Positions 17,849 through 28,045 of a stretch of 64,000 nucleotides of DNA are shown one piece after another. The translations under genes and the position numbers were made by a program. The DNA comes from Dictyobacter kobayashii (GTDB lineage Bacteria; Chloroflexota; Ktedonobacteria; Ktedonobacterales; Ktedonobacteraceae), in NCBI RefSeq assembly GCF_003967555.1, contig NZ_BIFS01000002.1, positions 2,170,001-2,234,000 of the forward strand. Reading direction: 5' to 3'. Every line of letters starts with the position of its first letter. The stretch's first letter is position 1. Under the pieces are notes generated by a model, which had not been told where the DNA came from, made no database searches, and saw only the letters and a program-made list of their open reading frames with translations.

Positions 17849-17981
17849 TGTCTTTTTCTCCAGTCCGCATGAATACGCATAAATATTGGCCATTATTGCA
17901 TTATTATGCGGATAAAGCAGGATTTCATAGCAATTTTATGCAGGTTTACTGCTGCTGTCAAGCTCTATACTAATTTGTTTA

Positions 17982-20845
17982 TTATTGCTGCTTAGTCGTT
18001 AGGGCCTTGAGATTGTGGTAACTTTCTTTGATAATGGCTGCGGCAGGATGGTTGACACCTAGATGACTACAGATCTCAAATGAGCATTGAAAGTATTGTT
18101 CGGTTTCCTGGTAGCGCCCCATGTCATGATAAAGCAGAGCCAGGTAGCTCAGGTTCATGGCCACATTTGGATGGTCCGCCCCCTGGATCTGCTCGTTGAT
18201 TGTTAGCGCCCTTTGATATAGCTGTTCAGCCTGCTGATATTTCTTCTGATCGCGATACAGCTGAGCTATGCTCGTCAGCCTTCTCGCAGTGATGGGGTGG
18301 TTGGGTCCAAGCACCTGTTCACAGATGGCGAGGGCGCGTTGAAACATGGGCTCAGCCAGATCATCTTTGCCTTGTTGATGATAGATTCCGGCGAGATTGT
18401 CGAGGCTAAGCGCGGTATCAGGATGATTGTGGCTGATGGCTTCGCGAATTGCCAGGGCCCGTATGGCTAATGGCTCGGCTCGTTCGTACTGAGCCTGGTC
18501 GCTATAGAATTCGGCCAGATAATTCAGACTGATCGCGATTAAGGGATTGTTTGGCTCAAGTTTTTTTTCAAGGATGGCCAGGGCTCGTAAATAGAGTGGC
18601 TCGGCTTGCGCGTAGTTTTTCTGGTTATGATAGATACGGGCCAGATAATTCAGGCTCTGGGCGGTATCGGGATCGTCGGGCCCGAGGATCTGTTCGCAGA
18701 GGGCCAGCGCTCTTTGAGAGTATGAGGCTGCCGCTGTGTAATCTCCCTGGTAGCGGTAAAGCCGCGACAAATGATTGAGAATGATGGCGTTTTCGGTATG
18801 TTCAGGGCTAAATGTCTGTTCGTTGATGGTTAACGCTTGCTGGTAAAGTGGCTCGGCTTGTGTATATTTGCCCTGATCACTATACAGGCGGGCCAGGTTG
18901 AGCAAGCTGTTGGTAATGTTGTGCGCATTGTGGTGTGCTGTCTGCTCGCTGATCTCCAGCGCACTTTGATAGAGTGGCTCGGCCTGTGTATATTTGCCCT
19001 GTCTATGATAGAGTCTGGCAAGATTGTTGATACTGCTAACCGTGCTGCGATGACGAGGACCCAGCATATGTTTTCTGAGTTCCAGGGCTTTCTGTAGATA
19101 GGTTTCAGCCTCTGCATAGGTTGCCTGTTCGGCTAAAAATCTGCCTAACCAATTGAGCAGGGTTGCCGCCCCTGAAAACTCTAATTTCCAGCGCTCAATC
19201 AAGCGTGCACAGCTTTTAGCATGTGGTAGCAAGGCAAAACAGCGTGGCCAGTTAGCATAATTGATGCGGGGGATGATACGATTGAACGCTCTAATGGCGC
19301 GCTCGGCCCATAAACGTTGTGTTTCTGGCTCCATCTCCATCAAGAGAACAGCCTGTACCAGGCGATGAATGGTCAGGGTCTGATTAGGGTTGCGTTGAAT
19401 GAGGGAATAATTGCGCAATTCGGCCAGGGCATCGTTGAGCGCGATGGGATCTTGCCCGAGTTGCTCTAGATCTGGTCCCAGTTGCCTGGCCCCTTTACTA
19501 AGTATGGGTAGTGGAATAGCATCGGGCTCTAAAAACGCGCATAAGTGGAGGATCTCCAGCGCTTTTGGATTTGTATGTTGGACTTTTTCAATTGATAATG
19601 ACCAGGTCGTCGTCACGGGATCTGGATGATCCAGTACATTTTTGCCGCGCCTTTTGAGTAGCTCGCTCTGGCGTGTCTGATACAGGGATAGATAATCTTG
19701 CAAGCTGCAGCTGGTTTCTTCGATATAGGCGCCGGCCTGGTCAAGTGCCAGTGGCAGGCCGCCCGTTTCCTGGACAATTTTGAGGGCCAGCATGCCCTGC
19801 CGCGTATCAATGTGTTCAATAGTCTCATCTAACTCGAGTAGCGTGGCCCGCCGCAGCAAAAATAAAGCCCCTCGCTGTCTGCCATCTGTTCAATTTCTAC
19901 GCGATGGGCTGTCTTGCCCGTAATTTGTGTGCGCGTCGTCAGGAGAATGTGCCCTTGCGGTGCCGTTGGAATTATATCCCGCATTATTGAGAGATCGTCT
20001 GCGTTGTCGAGCACCAGTAGCCAATCTTTGTGTGTTTGTAGCCATAGCTTGACTGCTTGTAAGAGCAGCGGTTGATTTTGTTCCTGGCGCTCTGGCAGGT
20101 TTAGATATTGGGCAATTTCATCAATACTCGACAGCAATGCCTCACGTGAATCTGCCTGTGTCCATAAAATAGTGCTATATTCGCCCTGATAGCGGTAGGC
20201 ATACTCAATGGCTGTCTGTGTTTTACCGATGCCGCCCAGGCCGCTGATGGCCTGCGTCGTTTGCATGGTCTGGAATGAGGTATGGAGACGATCCAATACA
20301 TCATCGCGACCGGTAAAAAAGAGATTGCGCTCATAGGGCAGGTTGTGCAGAATCATTTGCCTGGTCGGTGTCTTCGTGCGTTGTGTGTGTAGCTCATCAA
20401 TGATGGTGCGCAAGCCGGAGACGACATCGAGAAAGGCTTCATCACGCTGCTCCCAGCTAGTGATTGGTCGGGCATTACGCGGCAAGCATTGCAGGCTCTC
20501 GAAAGCGCTGCCCTGCCAATCACAGGGTCGCACAATAACTGGGATCACCCGGGCCTCATGGCGCCGGTGGCGCTCAAGTGCCCGTGCCAACTCAACACTG
20601 GTACAATATTCCGAAGCCAGGAAATCAGCGCTGATCAGCAAAAAAATGATCTCAGCCGTTTCCAGATGCAGCGCGATAGTTTTTTCCCATTCATCTCCGG
20701 CACGAATGGCATGGTCCTGCCAGCTTGTGATCAGCCCCTGCTGCTTCAAATTGCTGAGATGCTTCTCTAATTCTTTAAGCAAGGCTTTATCTCTATGGGC
20801 ATAAGAAATAAAGATTTCCAGGGGCTGTGATGGGCTAGCAGGCAT
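17982..20845 (-). pseudogene. TIR - NB-ARC - TPR (NLR-like) protein, one frameshift
   Basis: About 955 residues when joined. TIR domain at ~8-140: IFISYAHRDK, with Glu85 in SEYCTSVEL at the position of the TIR NADase catalytic Glu. NB-ARC at ~165-430: GLGGIGKTQ P-loop, WLLVLDNADD Walker B, HILLTTRTQI sensor, GGLPLALDQAGAYI, and LTIHRLVQ in place of MHD. Then about ten 42-residue kinesin-light-chain-type TPRs (AEPLYQRAL style). Frame broken at the A5 run 19858-19862 (plus strand), one base missing. Strong AAGGAG site at the start. The architecture matches plant-like NLRs and bacterial STAND defence ATPases. Signalling is also possible. Confidence 0.85.
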
Positions 20846-20950
20846 GATGATAACTCCTTACATCGACATCGTTTGGTAAAGAGTAGTATACCGTTTTTGC
20901 TTCTCCAGTGCAAAAAAGGTGGTAAAAGTACTTTGCCTGCTGTCACTGAT

Positions 20951-22572
20951 TTACCAGCCTGCCGCGATACCTTCGGCGCGTGGATCAGAGCCGCCTTGCA
21001 TAACGCCAGTTGCTGGATCAAAAATGATGCCCTGAGCATAGCCCATGGTAGGGAGCCACGCATCGCCCACCTGTACCGTGTGGCCCATCTGGCGCAAGGT
21101 TTCCAGCGTCGCGGCGGGGAAACGATCTTCTACCAGCAAGGTCTCTTCGATCCCTCCGTATTGCGCGCCATGTATCCAGCGTGGCATCTCGATGGCCTGT
21201 TGGATGTTCAGTCCAAAGCGTGCGCTGGCCGTGTAGACCTGTAAGTGTGTTTGTGCCTGGCCATCGCCTCCCATACTACCAAAAACCATGGCCGGTTTAC
21301 CATCTTTAAGCGCCATTGATGGAATCAGGGTATGCAAAGTGCGTTTATGTGGGGCCAGAGCATTGGCGGCCTGTGGATCAAGCGAGAAGTAGGCGCCGCG
21401 ATTCTGCAGCACAATGCCCAGTCCATCGACTACCAGGCTGCTGCCAAAGCCCATATAGTTACTTTGGATCAGCGAGACCACATTACCATCTCGATCGGCG
21501 GCGCAGAGATAGATTGTGTCTCCCGTAAAGCTACCCGGCGCGCCAGTGTTTTGAGCATGCTGGAGATCAACGAGCGAGCGACGTTGGTCGAGATAAGTGG
21601 GATCAACTAGGCGTGCGGGATCAACCCGCATATGCAAAGGATCAGTCAGGTAAGCCGCCCGGTCGGCGAAGGCAATTTTTTTGGCTTCAACGGCTGGATG
21701 AACGGTCTGAGGTGCTAGTGGATCGTTGCCCAATGGCAGTTGATCCAGGATACCGAGCATCTGGAGCGCGGTCACACCCTGAGTGTTGGGGGGCATTTCA
21801 TATATTCGTAGGCCCGCAAATGGCACACTCAGTGGCGTCACCCATTCTGCTCGCTGGGCGGCCAGGTCCTCGCGTGTAATCAACCCTTCTTCACGCTCAA
21901 AGAAGGCGGCGATCTCAGCGGCAAGGGTGCCCGTATAAAAGCTGTCCGGGCCTTCCCTAACAATGGTCCTGAGTGTCTGGGCCAGGGTAGGGAAGCGTAC
22001 AATCTCACCCAGGGGGGAATGGTGCCATCGGGTAGAAAGTGGCGATGCCAGGAAGGATGGACTTCTGGGCGGGTACTCATAACAGTCAAGGCATGCTGTA
22101 AGCCTGGTCCGATCGCAAAGCCCTCTTCCGCATAGGAGATTGCCGGAGCCAGAGAGGCAGCCAGGCCGAGACGGCCAAAGCGTTGCGAGGCGGCATCCCA
22201 GCCGCTTACACAGCCTGGTACTGTGATGGTGTGGACACCAAAGGTTGGCATCGCCTGATAGCCCAATTCATTGTAGCGCTCGATGCTGGCAGTCCCAGCC
22301 GAGTGACCACTCCCGTTTAAGCCATATATTTTTCCGCTGCTGGCTTCATAAACCATCATAAATATATCGCCGCCCAGTCCGCACACAAAGGGATAGACAA
22401 CTTGTAACATAGCGTTGGCCGCGATGGCGGCATCCATCGCATTGCCGCCTGACTTCAATACATCTAATCCTGCTTCGGAGGCCAGATAATGTGGCGCTGC
22501 CACCACACCCCGGCGCGCGAATGTAACCGGTCGATGCTGGGGAAATGATGGTGCTGTGGCTGAATTCGTCAT
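20951..22572 (-). pseudogene. gamma-glutamyltransferase family protein, one frameshift
   Basis: N-terminal-nucleophile hydrolase of the gamma-glutamyltranspeptidase/cephalosporin-acylase family, about 540 residues when joined. Large-subunit features are VVAAPHYLASEAGLDVL, GGNAMDAAIAANAM and VPGCVSGWDA. The likely autocleavage nucleophile is the Thr of FTGDTIYL. The small subunit has SMGGDGQAQTHLQV and AIEMPRW. One base is missing in the G6 run 22012-22017 (plus strand). No signal peptide is visible, unlike secreted GGTs, so a cytosolic YwrD-type role is plausible. ATG at 22572 follows GGAG by eight bases. Confidence 0.85.
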
Positions 22573-22993
22573 CAAGGAATCTCCTTTTCCTCTTAGCTAC
22601 AGTGTGACGGGTATCTATATGGTAGGAGCAACTAAACATGAGGTTGTTTTATATTGCCTGCTAGGAGTATAACATTGTTTTGTATCGTATCTATAGCGTT
22701 TGTATTCATCTGTAGCTTTTTTTGCGCTGTTTGTTTGAGGATCTGGCTGTTAAAACAGCGCCAGGGGTTTGTGGATGGTAAATGGCTTCCTGCTCGCGCG
22801 GAGCAAAAAATATGTGTACGTATACGTATACGTGTAAATTGCTTTATGTGCCATTTATTCTACGTTACTTGCTATTGTTTATCATTTGATTCTTCATAAT
22901 TGAGGATTGGGCAAAGTTTATAAATAGCGAGCGATGCTATGTGGGGCAGCCTGGCACGCACATACCATCGCTATTGAGTTGCATACAAAAGTA
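22573..22993. other. intergenic region, no gene seen
   Basis: Holds an 81-codon frame (22654-22899) without a good start site. There is also an alternating ACGTATACGTATACGT tract near 22815. Nothing else recognised. Confidence 0.5.
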
Positions 22994-23812
22994 TCAGCCA
23001 CGGATGAATTCCAGCAGGTCATTGGTGAGGTGTTCCTTGTGGGTGATAAAAAGCCCATGCCCGGCATTTGGATATTCCTTATAGGTATTGCCTGGAATTA
23101 GCTGTGCGGATCGTCTTCCGGTTATGTCGATGAGCGCGGAGGCGTCGGCAGTACCATGAATGATCAGGGTTGGTACTGTGATTTCTCTCATCTCGGCGCG
23201 GAAATCGGTATAAAAGGCAGAGTGCCAGAGCTGTAGTATCGCCATTGGTGAGTTGTACTGGCATTGTTGGGTCATCCATTGGACCAATTCGGTTGAGACC
23301 TCATTGCCCAGGTGCATGGCAAAGAATCCTTGTGCTCGATGCGCAAAGTATTTTGCCCGATCCTCACGTAGCGCTTTTGAGGTCTTTTGATGAATTACCT
23401 CTGGCACTCCCATTGGATTATCGTCCGTTTGGTGTAAAAAAGGAGCGATCGCCGCTATAAGTCCGATGCGGGCAATGCGCTGTGAACCGTGGCGAGACAG
23501 GTAACGTATGACCTCGCAGCCACCTGTGGAGTGCCCGACCAGAGTGACATTGTGCAGATCAAGGTGTGTTATCAGTGCGGCCAGATCATCGGCCAGCGTG
23601 TCAAAATCGTATCCATGGCCAACGCGGTCAGAGCGACCATGTCCACGCCGGTCAAGGGTGATGCAACGAAAACCTTGTTCGACCAGTGGTGGAATCTGGT
23701 ATTCCCACATATCGGAGTTCAAGGCCCAGCTGGAAACAAAAACGATTGGTGCGCCTGTACCCCAATCTTCGTAGAACAAACGTGTTCCATCATGTGATTC
23801 GAAATAGGACAT
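22994..23812 (-). CDS. alpha/beta hydrolase (haloperoxidase-like)
   Basis: About 272 residues, starting MSYFESHDGTRLFYEDWGTG. The nucleophile elbow is VGHSTGGCEV (Ser), the catalytic Asp region HGTADASALID, and the His is in PNAGHGLFITH. The oxyanion segment is VSSWALNS. This is the profile of non-haem chloroperoxidases and esterases. Natural substrate unknown. The longer frame to 23848 adds 12 residues and lacks a site. The chosen ATG has AAAGGT upstream. Confidence 0.87.
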   Translation of the reverse strand: MSYFESHDGTRLFYEDWGTGAPIVFVSSWALNSDMWEYQIPPLVEQGFRCITLDRRGHGRSDRVGHGYDFDTLADDLAALITHLDLHNVTLVGHSTGGCEVIRYLSRHGSQRIARIGLIAAIAPFLHQTDDNPMGVPEVIHQKTSKALREDRAKYFAHRAQGFFAMHLGNEVSTELVQWMTQQCQYNSPMAILQLWHSAFYTDFRAEMREITVPTLIIHGTADASALIDITGRRSAQLIPGNTYKEYPNAGHGLFITHKEHLTNDLLEFIRG

Positions 23813-23945
23813 TATAATGACCTTTCTGTTTATAAGCATAGCGCACAATTAGTAGAATATTACTTTATGTACTGGCAACGTATAAAAACTGTCGTGATGG
23901 AACTGAACTGTTATACAGAGCAGTTCAGTTCCGACGTTCGTTGGC

Positions 23946-24460
23946 TTATAGGGGATAGCCACGTTCTCCCTGCAAGCCTTTGAGACAGGAGATTTCGCCG
24001 CACATATTGTCGATATGACCCAGCACCAGCCGATTCAAGATGGTACCGACCGTCATCTGTCCTAAGCCGAAGCTAGAGAGGTCGATATTGCGGGACAGTT
24101 CATCGTCGGTCAGGGTTGCCAGATAGGCGTCGGTGGCTGTATGAACGGCCTGCGCGTATTGCTGCAGTGCCGGTAGATCTACGCGGACCTGGCGGGCCCA
24201 CTCAAATGTGCTCAGTGGCTGTATCTCGCTTACACCATTCTTTTCCGACCATTCGGAGGCATAAAGAGGTGCCCCGCCTTTGAGGATCGTATTGATGGCT
24301 ACGTCTTCGCTGGCAATAGCATGGACATAAGTAGCCGCGATCGGATTGGCTGTACCCGGCGGTGTCCAGTGGGCCTGCTCTGGGTGATACCTTCTAATGT
24401 GGCATTTAAGAAACCATGGGCCTGTTGAATCTGTTCGCGCAGGAGTGAGGTCGCTTGCAT
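23946..24460 (-). pseudogene. DinB family protein, one frameshift
   Basis: About 172 residues when joined: MQATSLLREQIQQAHGFLNA, then (after the break) EQAHWTPPGTANPIAATYVH. It ends ...TVGTILNRLVLGHIDNMCGEISCLKG, a four-helix bundle with the metal-binding histidine positions of DinB/YfiT proteins. One base seems missing in the G3 run 24382-24384 (plus strand). These proteins are putative thiol-dependent metalloenzymes. The specific reaction is unknown. Found by translating the minus strand across the break. Confidence 0.75.
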
Positions 24461-24680
24461 ATGTGTTGTTCCTTTCTGGTGGATGGCCGATCTCTCTCAG
24501 CCATCTCGCTGCATCTACTGTTCTGATGTGTCTTGTTTCTTAATCTCGAAAGAGAGTATAGCTGAGAAACAGGGAGGCGCACTTCACCTGTGTTCGTGAT
24601 TGTGCGGGTGATTCCTTGTTTCGTGTTGGGGGATTACAGAACCGTTGGATTGATCACCCAGATCACCCCAACGGTTACGG

Positions 24681-27600
24681 TTAAGAGAGTAAGTCGAGGC
24701 GTTGGGTGATGGCTATCGCTTCGGCACGGCGGCTGACGCCCAGCTTGCGATAAATGCTGCTGACCTGTGTCTTGATTGTATTCGGTGAGACGATCAATGC
24801 CCGGGCTATCTCGGCATAGGTCCATCCCTCGACCAGCAGGGACAGTACGCGTTTTTCCTGGGAACTGAGCGGCTCATAAATTTCTGATTTAGATGACGAG
24901 GTAATCTGGTACGTCGCAGGCTGGTTGTTGTGTGCTGCAGGATGTCCTGCCTGGCGTATGCGTTCTTCTTGCTTAAAGGCTGCCAGCAAGGTTGAAAGAT
25001 ATGAGAGGCAGGCCGGAGATAGATCTTGCTTCTCCTGGTCGAGCGTATTGCTGAGAAGCCGCAGTATCTGATGCATAGGTTCGCCTGCATCCAGATAAAC
25101 ATGAATATTGCCTGCGGGTTCCGTCAGACGCAGTAGACGAGTTGCTATCTGTGTCGCCTCTCCCTGCTTGCCTGCACCGACTAAGGCTATGACCTGAAGG
25201 GCCAGTATACTAGCTACTTTTCCATCCCGCTGGCCAGCTTCAGCACTACGCAGTAATATTTGCAATATCTGCAAAGCTCCCGTGTAGCGTTGTTGCCTGA
25301 GGTAGACATGGGTCAGGGCCACATGTTCTTCCCAGAGTGAAAAAGAGGTGCCTATATTGTTGTCGATGCTATTATAATGACTGGCCCAGTCCTCCGCTTT
25401 CTTTAGCTCTCCCTGTGCTAGCCAGAGCTGCACCTGGGCGCTTGTCACGTTGGGAGGACAAAGCGCGATCACTTTCTCTTGCGTTAGCCTCTCTACTCCG
25501 TGTAGTGCGTTGGCTGCTGTTACCAGATCGTTAGCCGCCAGCGCGAGCAACAACTGGGTATGATACCCTTCGATCTGCAGGGCCAGATTTTGCCAGGTCT
25601 GTGCATATTGTAGGACACTCTCAATATGTTGCCGTGCCTCTTCCCGCTGATTCCAGATCCAGTAGATACGTGCAAGGGTGAGGTGTAGGTAGCCACTGAT
25701 CGATAAGGCCTGTTTCCCCTCACTGGCTAGTAGCTGGAGCATCTCCTGACACGTCTGGTGCGCCAGGTGCAGTTGTCCTGTTTCCCAGTAGACCTGGGCC
25801 AGCCATTGGCCTATCCTGAGGAATTCATAGCGTTTATTTTTTACTTTCGCCAGCTGTTGAGCTTTTAGCAGCGTAGGCAGCAGAAAGTCGAAGTCTGCCA
25901 GCGAATTCATACACAGGATTACATTCAGGAAGAGCGGGGCCATTTGCCAGATAATATCGTCTTCGAGTGCCAGGGATTGCATTTGCTGGCAAAGCACGTT
26001 CAATTGGGCCATATCATTGGCCTGGATGGCCTTGTTTGCGTTGCTCCATAGCTGAAACATACGGATACGATTGCGAAACTGTGACCGTTCTTCTTCTGTG
26101 AGTATGATATCCTGTTCGTTCCACAGGATGCGCTCTACCCGCGACAGGGTTTGTTCTACTTGTTTCTGAGCTTCGAGCCGGCTCTCTTCCGGTACCCCAA
26201 AGATTTTATGTAGCAGGTGCAGGATAGCGACAAGGACTAGGCGCAGGTGGCTATGTAATACCGAGTCTGGCAGTAGCATAATCCAGTTGTGTACCGTTCT
26301 GGCCTCACCCACTAACCACATCTGTTCCGCGCTCTGCTCCATCAAGGTTGCCGCACACGAGAAGTTGGCGGCAGCCAGCGCATGGGTAATCGCTTCCTGA
26401 AATGCTCCCTGGGCCGCATACCAGGCCGCCGCGCGCAGGTGAAGTGTAGGTATCAGCTCAGGTTGGGTGGCCCTGAGGTGCGCCAATAGTAGTTCGCGAA
26501 AGAGATCATGCAGGCGATACCAGCGTTGCTCCTCATCTAAAGCGATCAGAAAGAGGTTTGCCCGCTCAGTCATCTCTAGCAATGGCTGGCAGTCTGCTTC
26601 TTCTGTCACAGCCTGGCATAAAGCCGCATTCAAGCGTGTAAGCACGGAGATCTTGAGCAAAAAGGTTTGCAGGGCCATTGGTTGATAGCTCAGAATCTCT
26701 TCTTGCACATAATCTAACAGGTAGCGATGATTGCCTGTGAATGAATGAACGAATGCGGCCGGCTCTTTATGCTGCCTCATTGTCAGGGCCGCTAATTGCA
26801 GGCCGGCGATCCAGCCTCCGGTGCGCGTCTCTAGTGTTTCCACTTCTGCCTCTGAGAGTGGCAGGCCCATCCCCTCAATGAGAAATTGAGTGATATCTTC
26901 CTGCTGAAAGCGCAATTCTGTATCGCGTAGCTCACAGATCATGTCCTGTATGCGCCAGCGCGCAAGGGGGAGGGGTGGATCGATCCTGGTAGAGATCACC
27001 AGGCGCAAGGATGCAGGTAGATGATCCAGAAAATAGAGGAGTGCTTCGTGGATAACCGCCTCTTCAATCAGGTGGTAGTCATCCAGGATGAGTACGATTT
27101 TCTGTTTATATGTAGCCAGCTCATTGAGTAGGGTGATTAAAATCAGCGATAAGGGTGGCGGCTGTGGACTGCGTAGTAGCATAAATGCCGTTTCACCAAT
27201 GCCTGCATGGATGGTACGCAGCGTTGTGATGATCGAGCTCCAGAAGCGGGTTGGATCATTATCCATCTCATCGAGCGAGAGCCAGGCAATGGGCTGAGCT
27301 GAATGCCTGGTCCAGCTACTCAAGAGTGTGGTCTTGCCCCAGCCAGCCGAGGCTGAGATCAAGGTTAATGGATGGGTATGGGCGGCTTCCAGGCGTGTGA
27401 GCAGGCGCTCGCGCTCGACCAGCGTAGCAGGAGAGCGCGGCGGCGAAAGCTTTGAGGCTAACAAAGGCAGAGCTGGCCGCGCAGCATCTGGAGAGAGTGG
27501 TGTCGAAGTCGTAACCTCTTCTTTGTGGACAACATGCTGTGAGGAATCTGGATGCGTGTCACTGTGAGTCAGGAGCTGTGCCTGCTCTTCGAGGCGTGCC

Positions 27601-27881
27601 AGTGTCAGGCGATTACTTGGACCAAGATAGCGTTTACTGGTATGCCGATTATGGGTGCTATAGGCGTACCAGTAGCCCGTTCCACGCGCCCTGGTTTCTT
27701 TGATAGCACTCACATGTCCGAACTGGCCCGCGAACGCGAACGAAGTATGTTGAGAAAGCCAGCCTTGCCATACCTCTTCATCTTCTGCTTTAAAACTCTG
27801 CTGGACTTGCCCGTTCGTTTGCAGTTCATAGTGTTGATGCTCTTCTGACCATACGAGCATATGGAGTGATGATCTCGGCAT
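24681..27881 (-). CDS. MalT-like LuxR family STAND transcriptional regulator
   Basis: 1066-residue ATP-dependent regulator. An N-terminal domain (1-105) contains GYWYAYSTHNRHTSKRYLG, like a DUF6788-type element. A linker and STAND NTPase follow (LTLISASAGWGKTTLLSSW P-loop near 180, IVLILDDYHLI Walker B). Then come a winged helix, a long TPR-like superhelix (~450-980) and a C-terminal LuxR helix-turn-helix (LSSQEKRVLSLLVEGWTYAEI...SPNTIKTQVSSIYRKLGV). Inducer and targets are unknown. It would switch on when ligand and ATP drive oligomerisation. AAGGAATCT precedes the ATG. Transcribed alone. Confidence 0.92.
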   Translation of the reverse strand: MPRSSLHMLVWSEEHQHYELQTNGQVQQSFKAEDEEVWQGWLSQHTSFAFAGQFGHVSAIKETRARGTGYWYAYSTHNRHTSKRYLGPSNRLTLARLEEQAQLLTHSDTHPDSSQHVVHKEEVTTSTPLSPDAARPALPLLASKLSPPRSPATLVERERLLTRLEAAHTHPLTLISASAGWGKTTLLSSWTRHSAQPIAWLSLDEMDNDPTRFWSSIITTLRTIHAGIGETAFMLLRSPQPPPLSLILITLLNELATYKQKIVLILDDYHLIEEAVIHEALLYFLDHLPASLRLVISTRIDPPLPLARWRIQDMICELRDTELRFQQEDITQFLIEGMGLPLSEAEVETLETRTGGWIAGLQLAALTMRQHKEPAAFVHSFTGNHRYLLDYVQEEILSYQPMALQTFLLKISVLTRLNAALCQAVTEEADCQPLLEMTERANLFLIALDEEQRWYRLHDLFRELLLAHLRATQPELIPTLHLRAAAWYAAQGAFQEAITHALAAANFSCAATLMEQSAEQMWLVGEARTVHNWIMLLPDSVLHSHLRLVLVAILHLLHKIFGVPEESRLEAQKQVEQTLSRVERILWNEQDIILTEEERSQFRNRIRMFQLWSNANKAIQANDMAQLNVLCQQMQSLALEDDIIWQMAPLFLNVILCMNSLADFDFLLPTLLKAQQLAKVKNKRYEFLRIGQWLAQVYWETGQLHLAHQTCQEMLQLLASEGKQALSISGYLHLTLARIYWIWNQREEARQHIESVLQYAQTWQNLALQIEGYHTQLLLALAANDLVTAANALHGVERLTQEKVIALCPPNVTSAQVQLWLAQGELKKAEDWASHYNSIDNNIGTSFSLWEEHVALTHVYLRQQRYTGALQILQILLRSAEAGQRDGKVASILALQVIALVGAGKQGEATQIATRLLRLTEPAGNIHVYLDAGEPMHQILRLLSNTLDQEKQDLSPACLSYLSTLLAAFKQEERIRQAGHPAAHNNQPATYQITSSSKSEIYEPLSSQEKRVLSLLVEGWTYAEIARALIVSPNTIKTQVSSIYRKLGVSRRAEAIAITQRLDLLS

Positions 27882-27956
27882 AGATTCCTTGCTGTTGTAA
27901 GTTTTGGCTCACGCGCCCAATCCCCCAACATTGATGAGTGTATCACAAGCAGAGAT

Positions 27957-27990
27957 AGGCCTGCAAACCAATTATGAGGTTTGCAGGCCT
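27957..27990 (-). terminator. hairpin 3' of the ABC exporter genes
   Basis: Perfect 13-bp stem AGGCCTGCAAACC (27957-27969) with an 8-base loop and its complement (27978-27990). It lies between the stop of the second ABC gene and the LuxR gene. No U-tract follows on the minus strand, so it may be a processing or stabilising structure. Confidence 0.55.
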
Positions 27991-28045
27991 GGCGAAGAAA
28001 AAGGGCATCTGAATCCTTGTTGAGGCAAATCTCTGTGTAGTAGCG

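Noticed and set aside
22654..22899. 81-codon hydrophobic, Cys-rich frame
   Set aside because: No convincing start and composition typical of AT-rich noncoding DNA.
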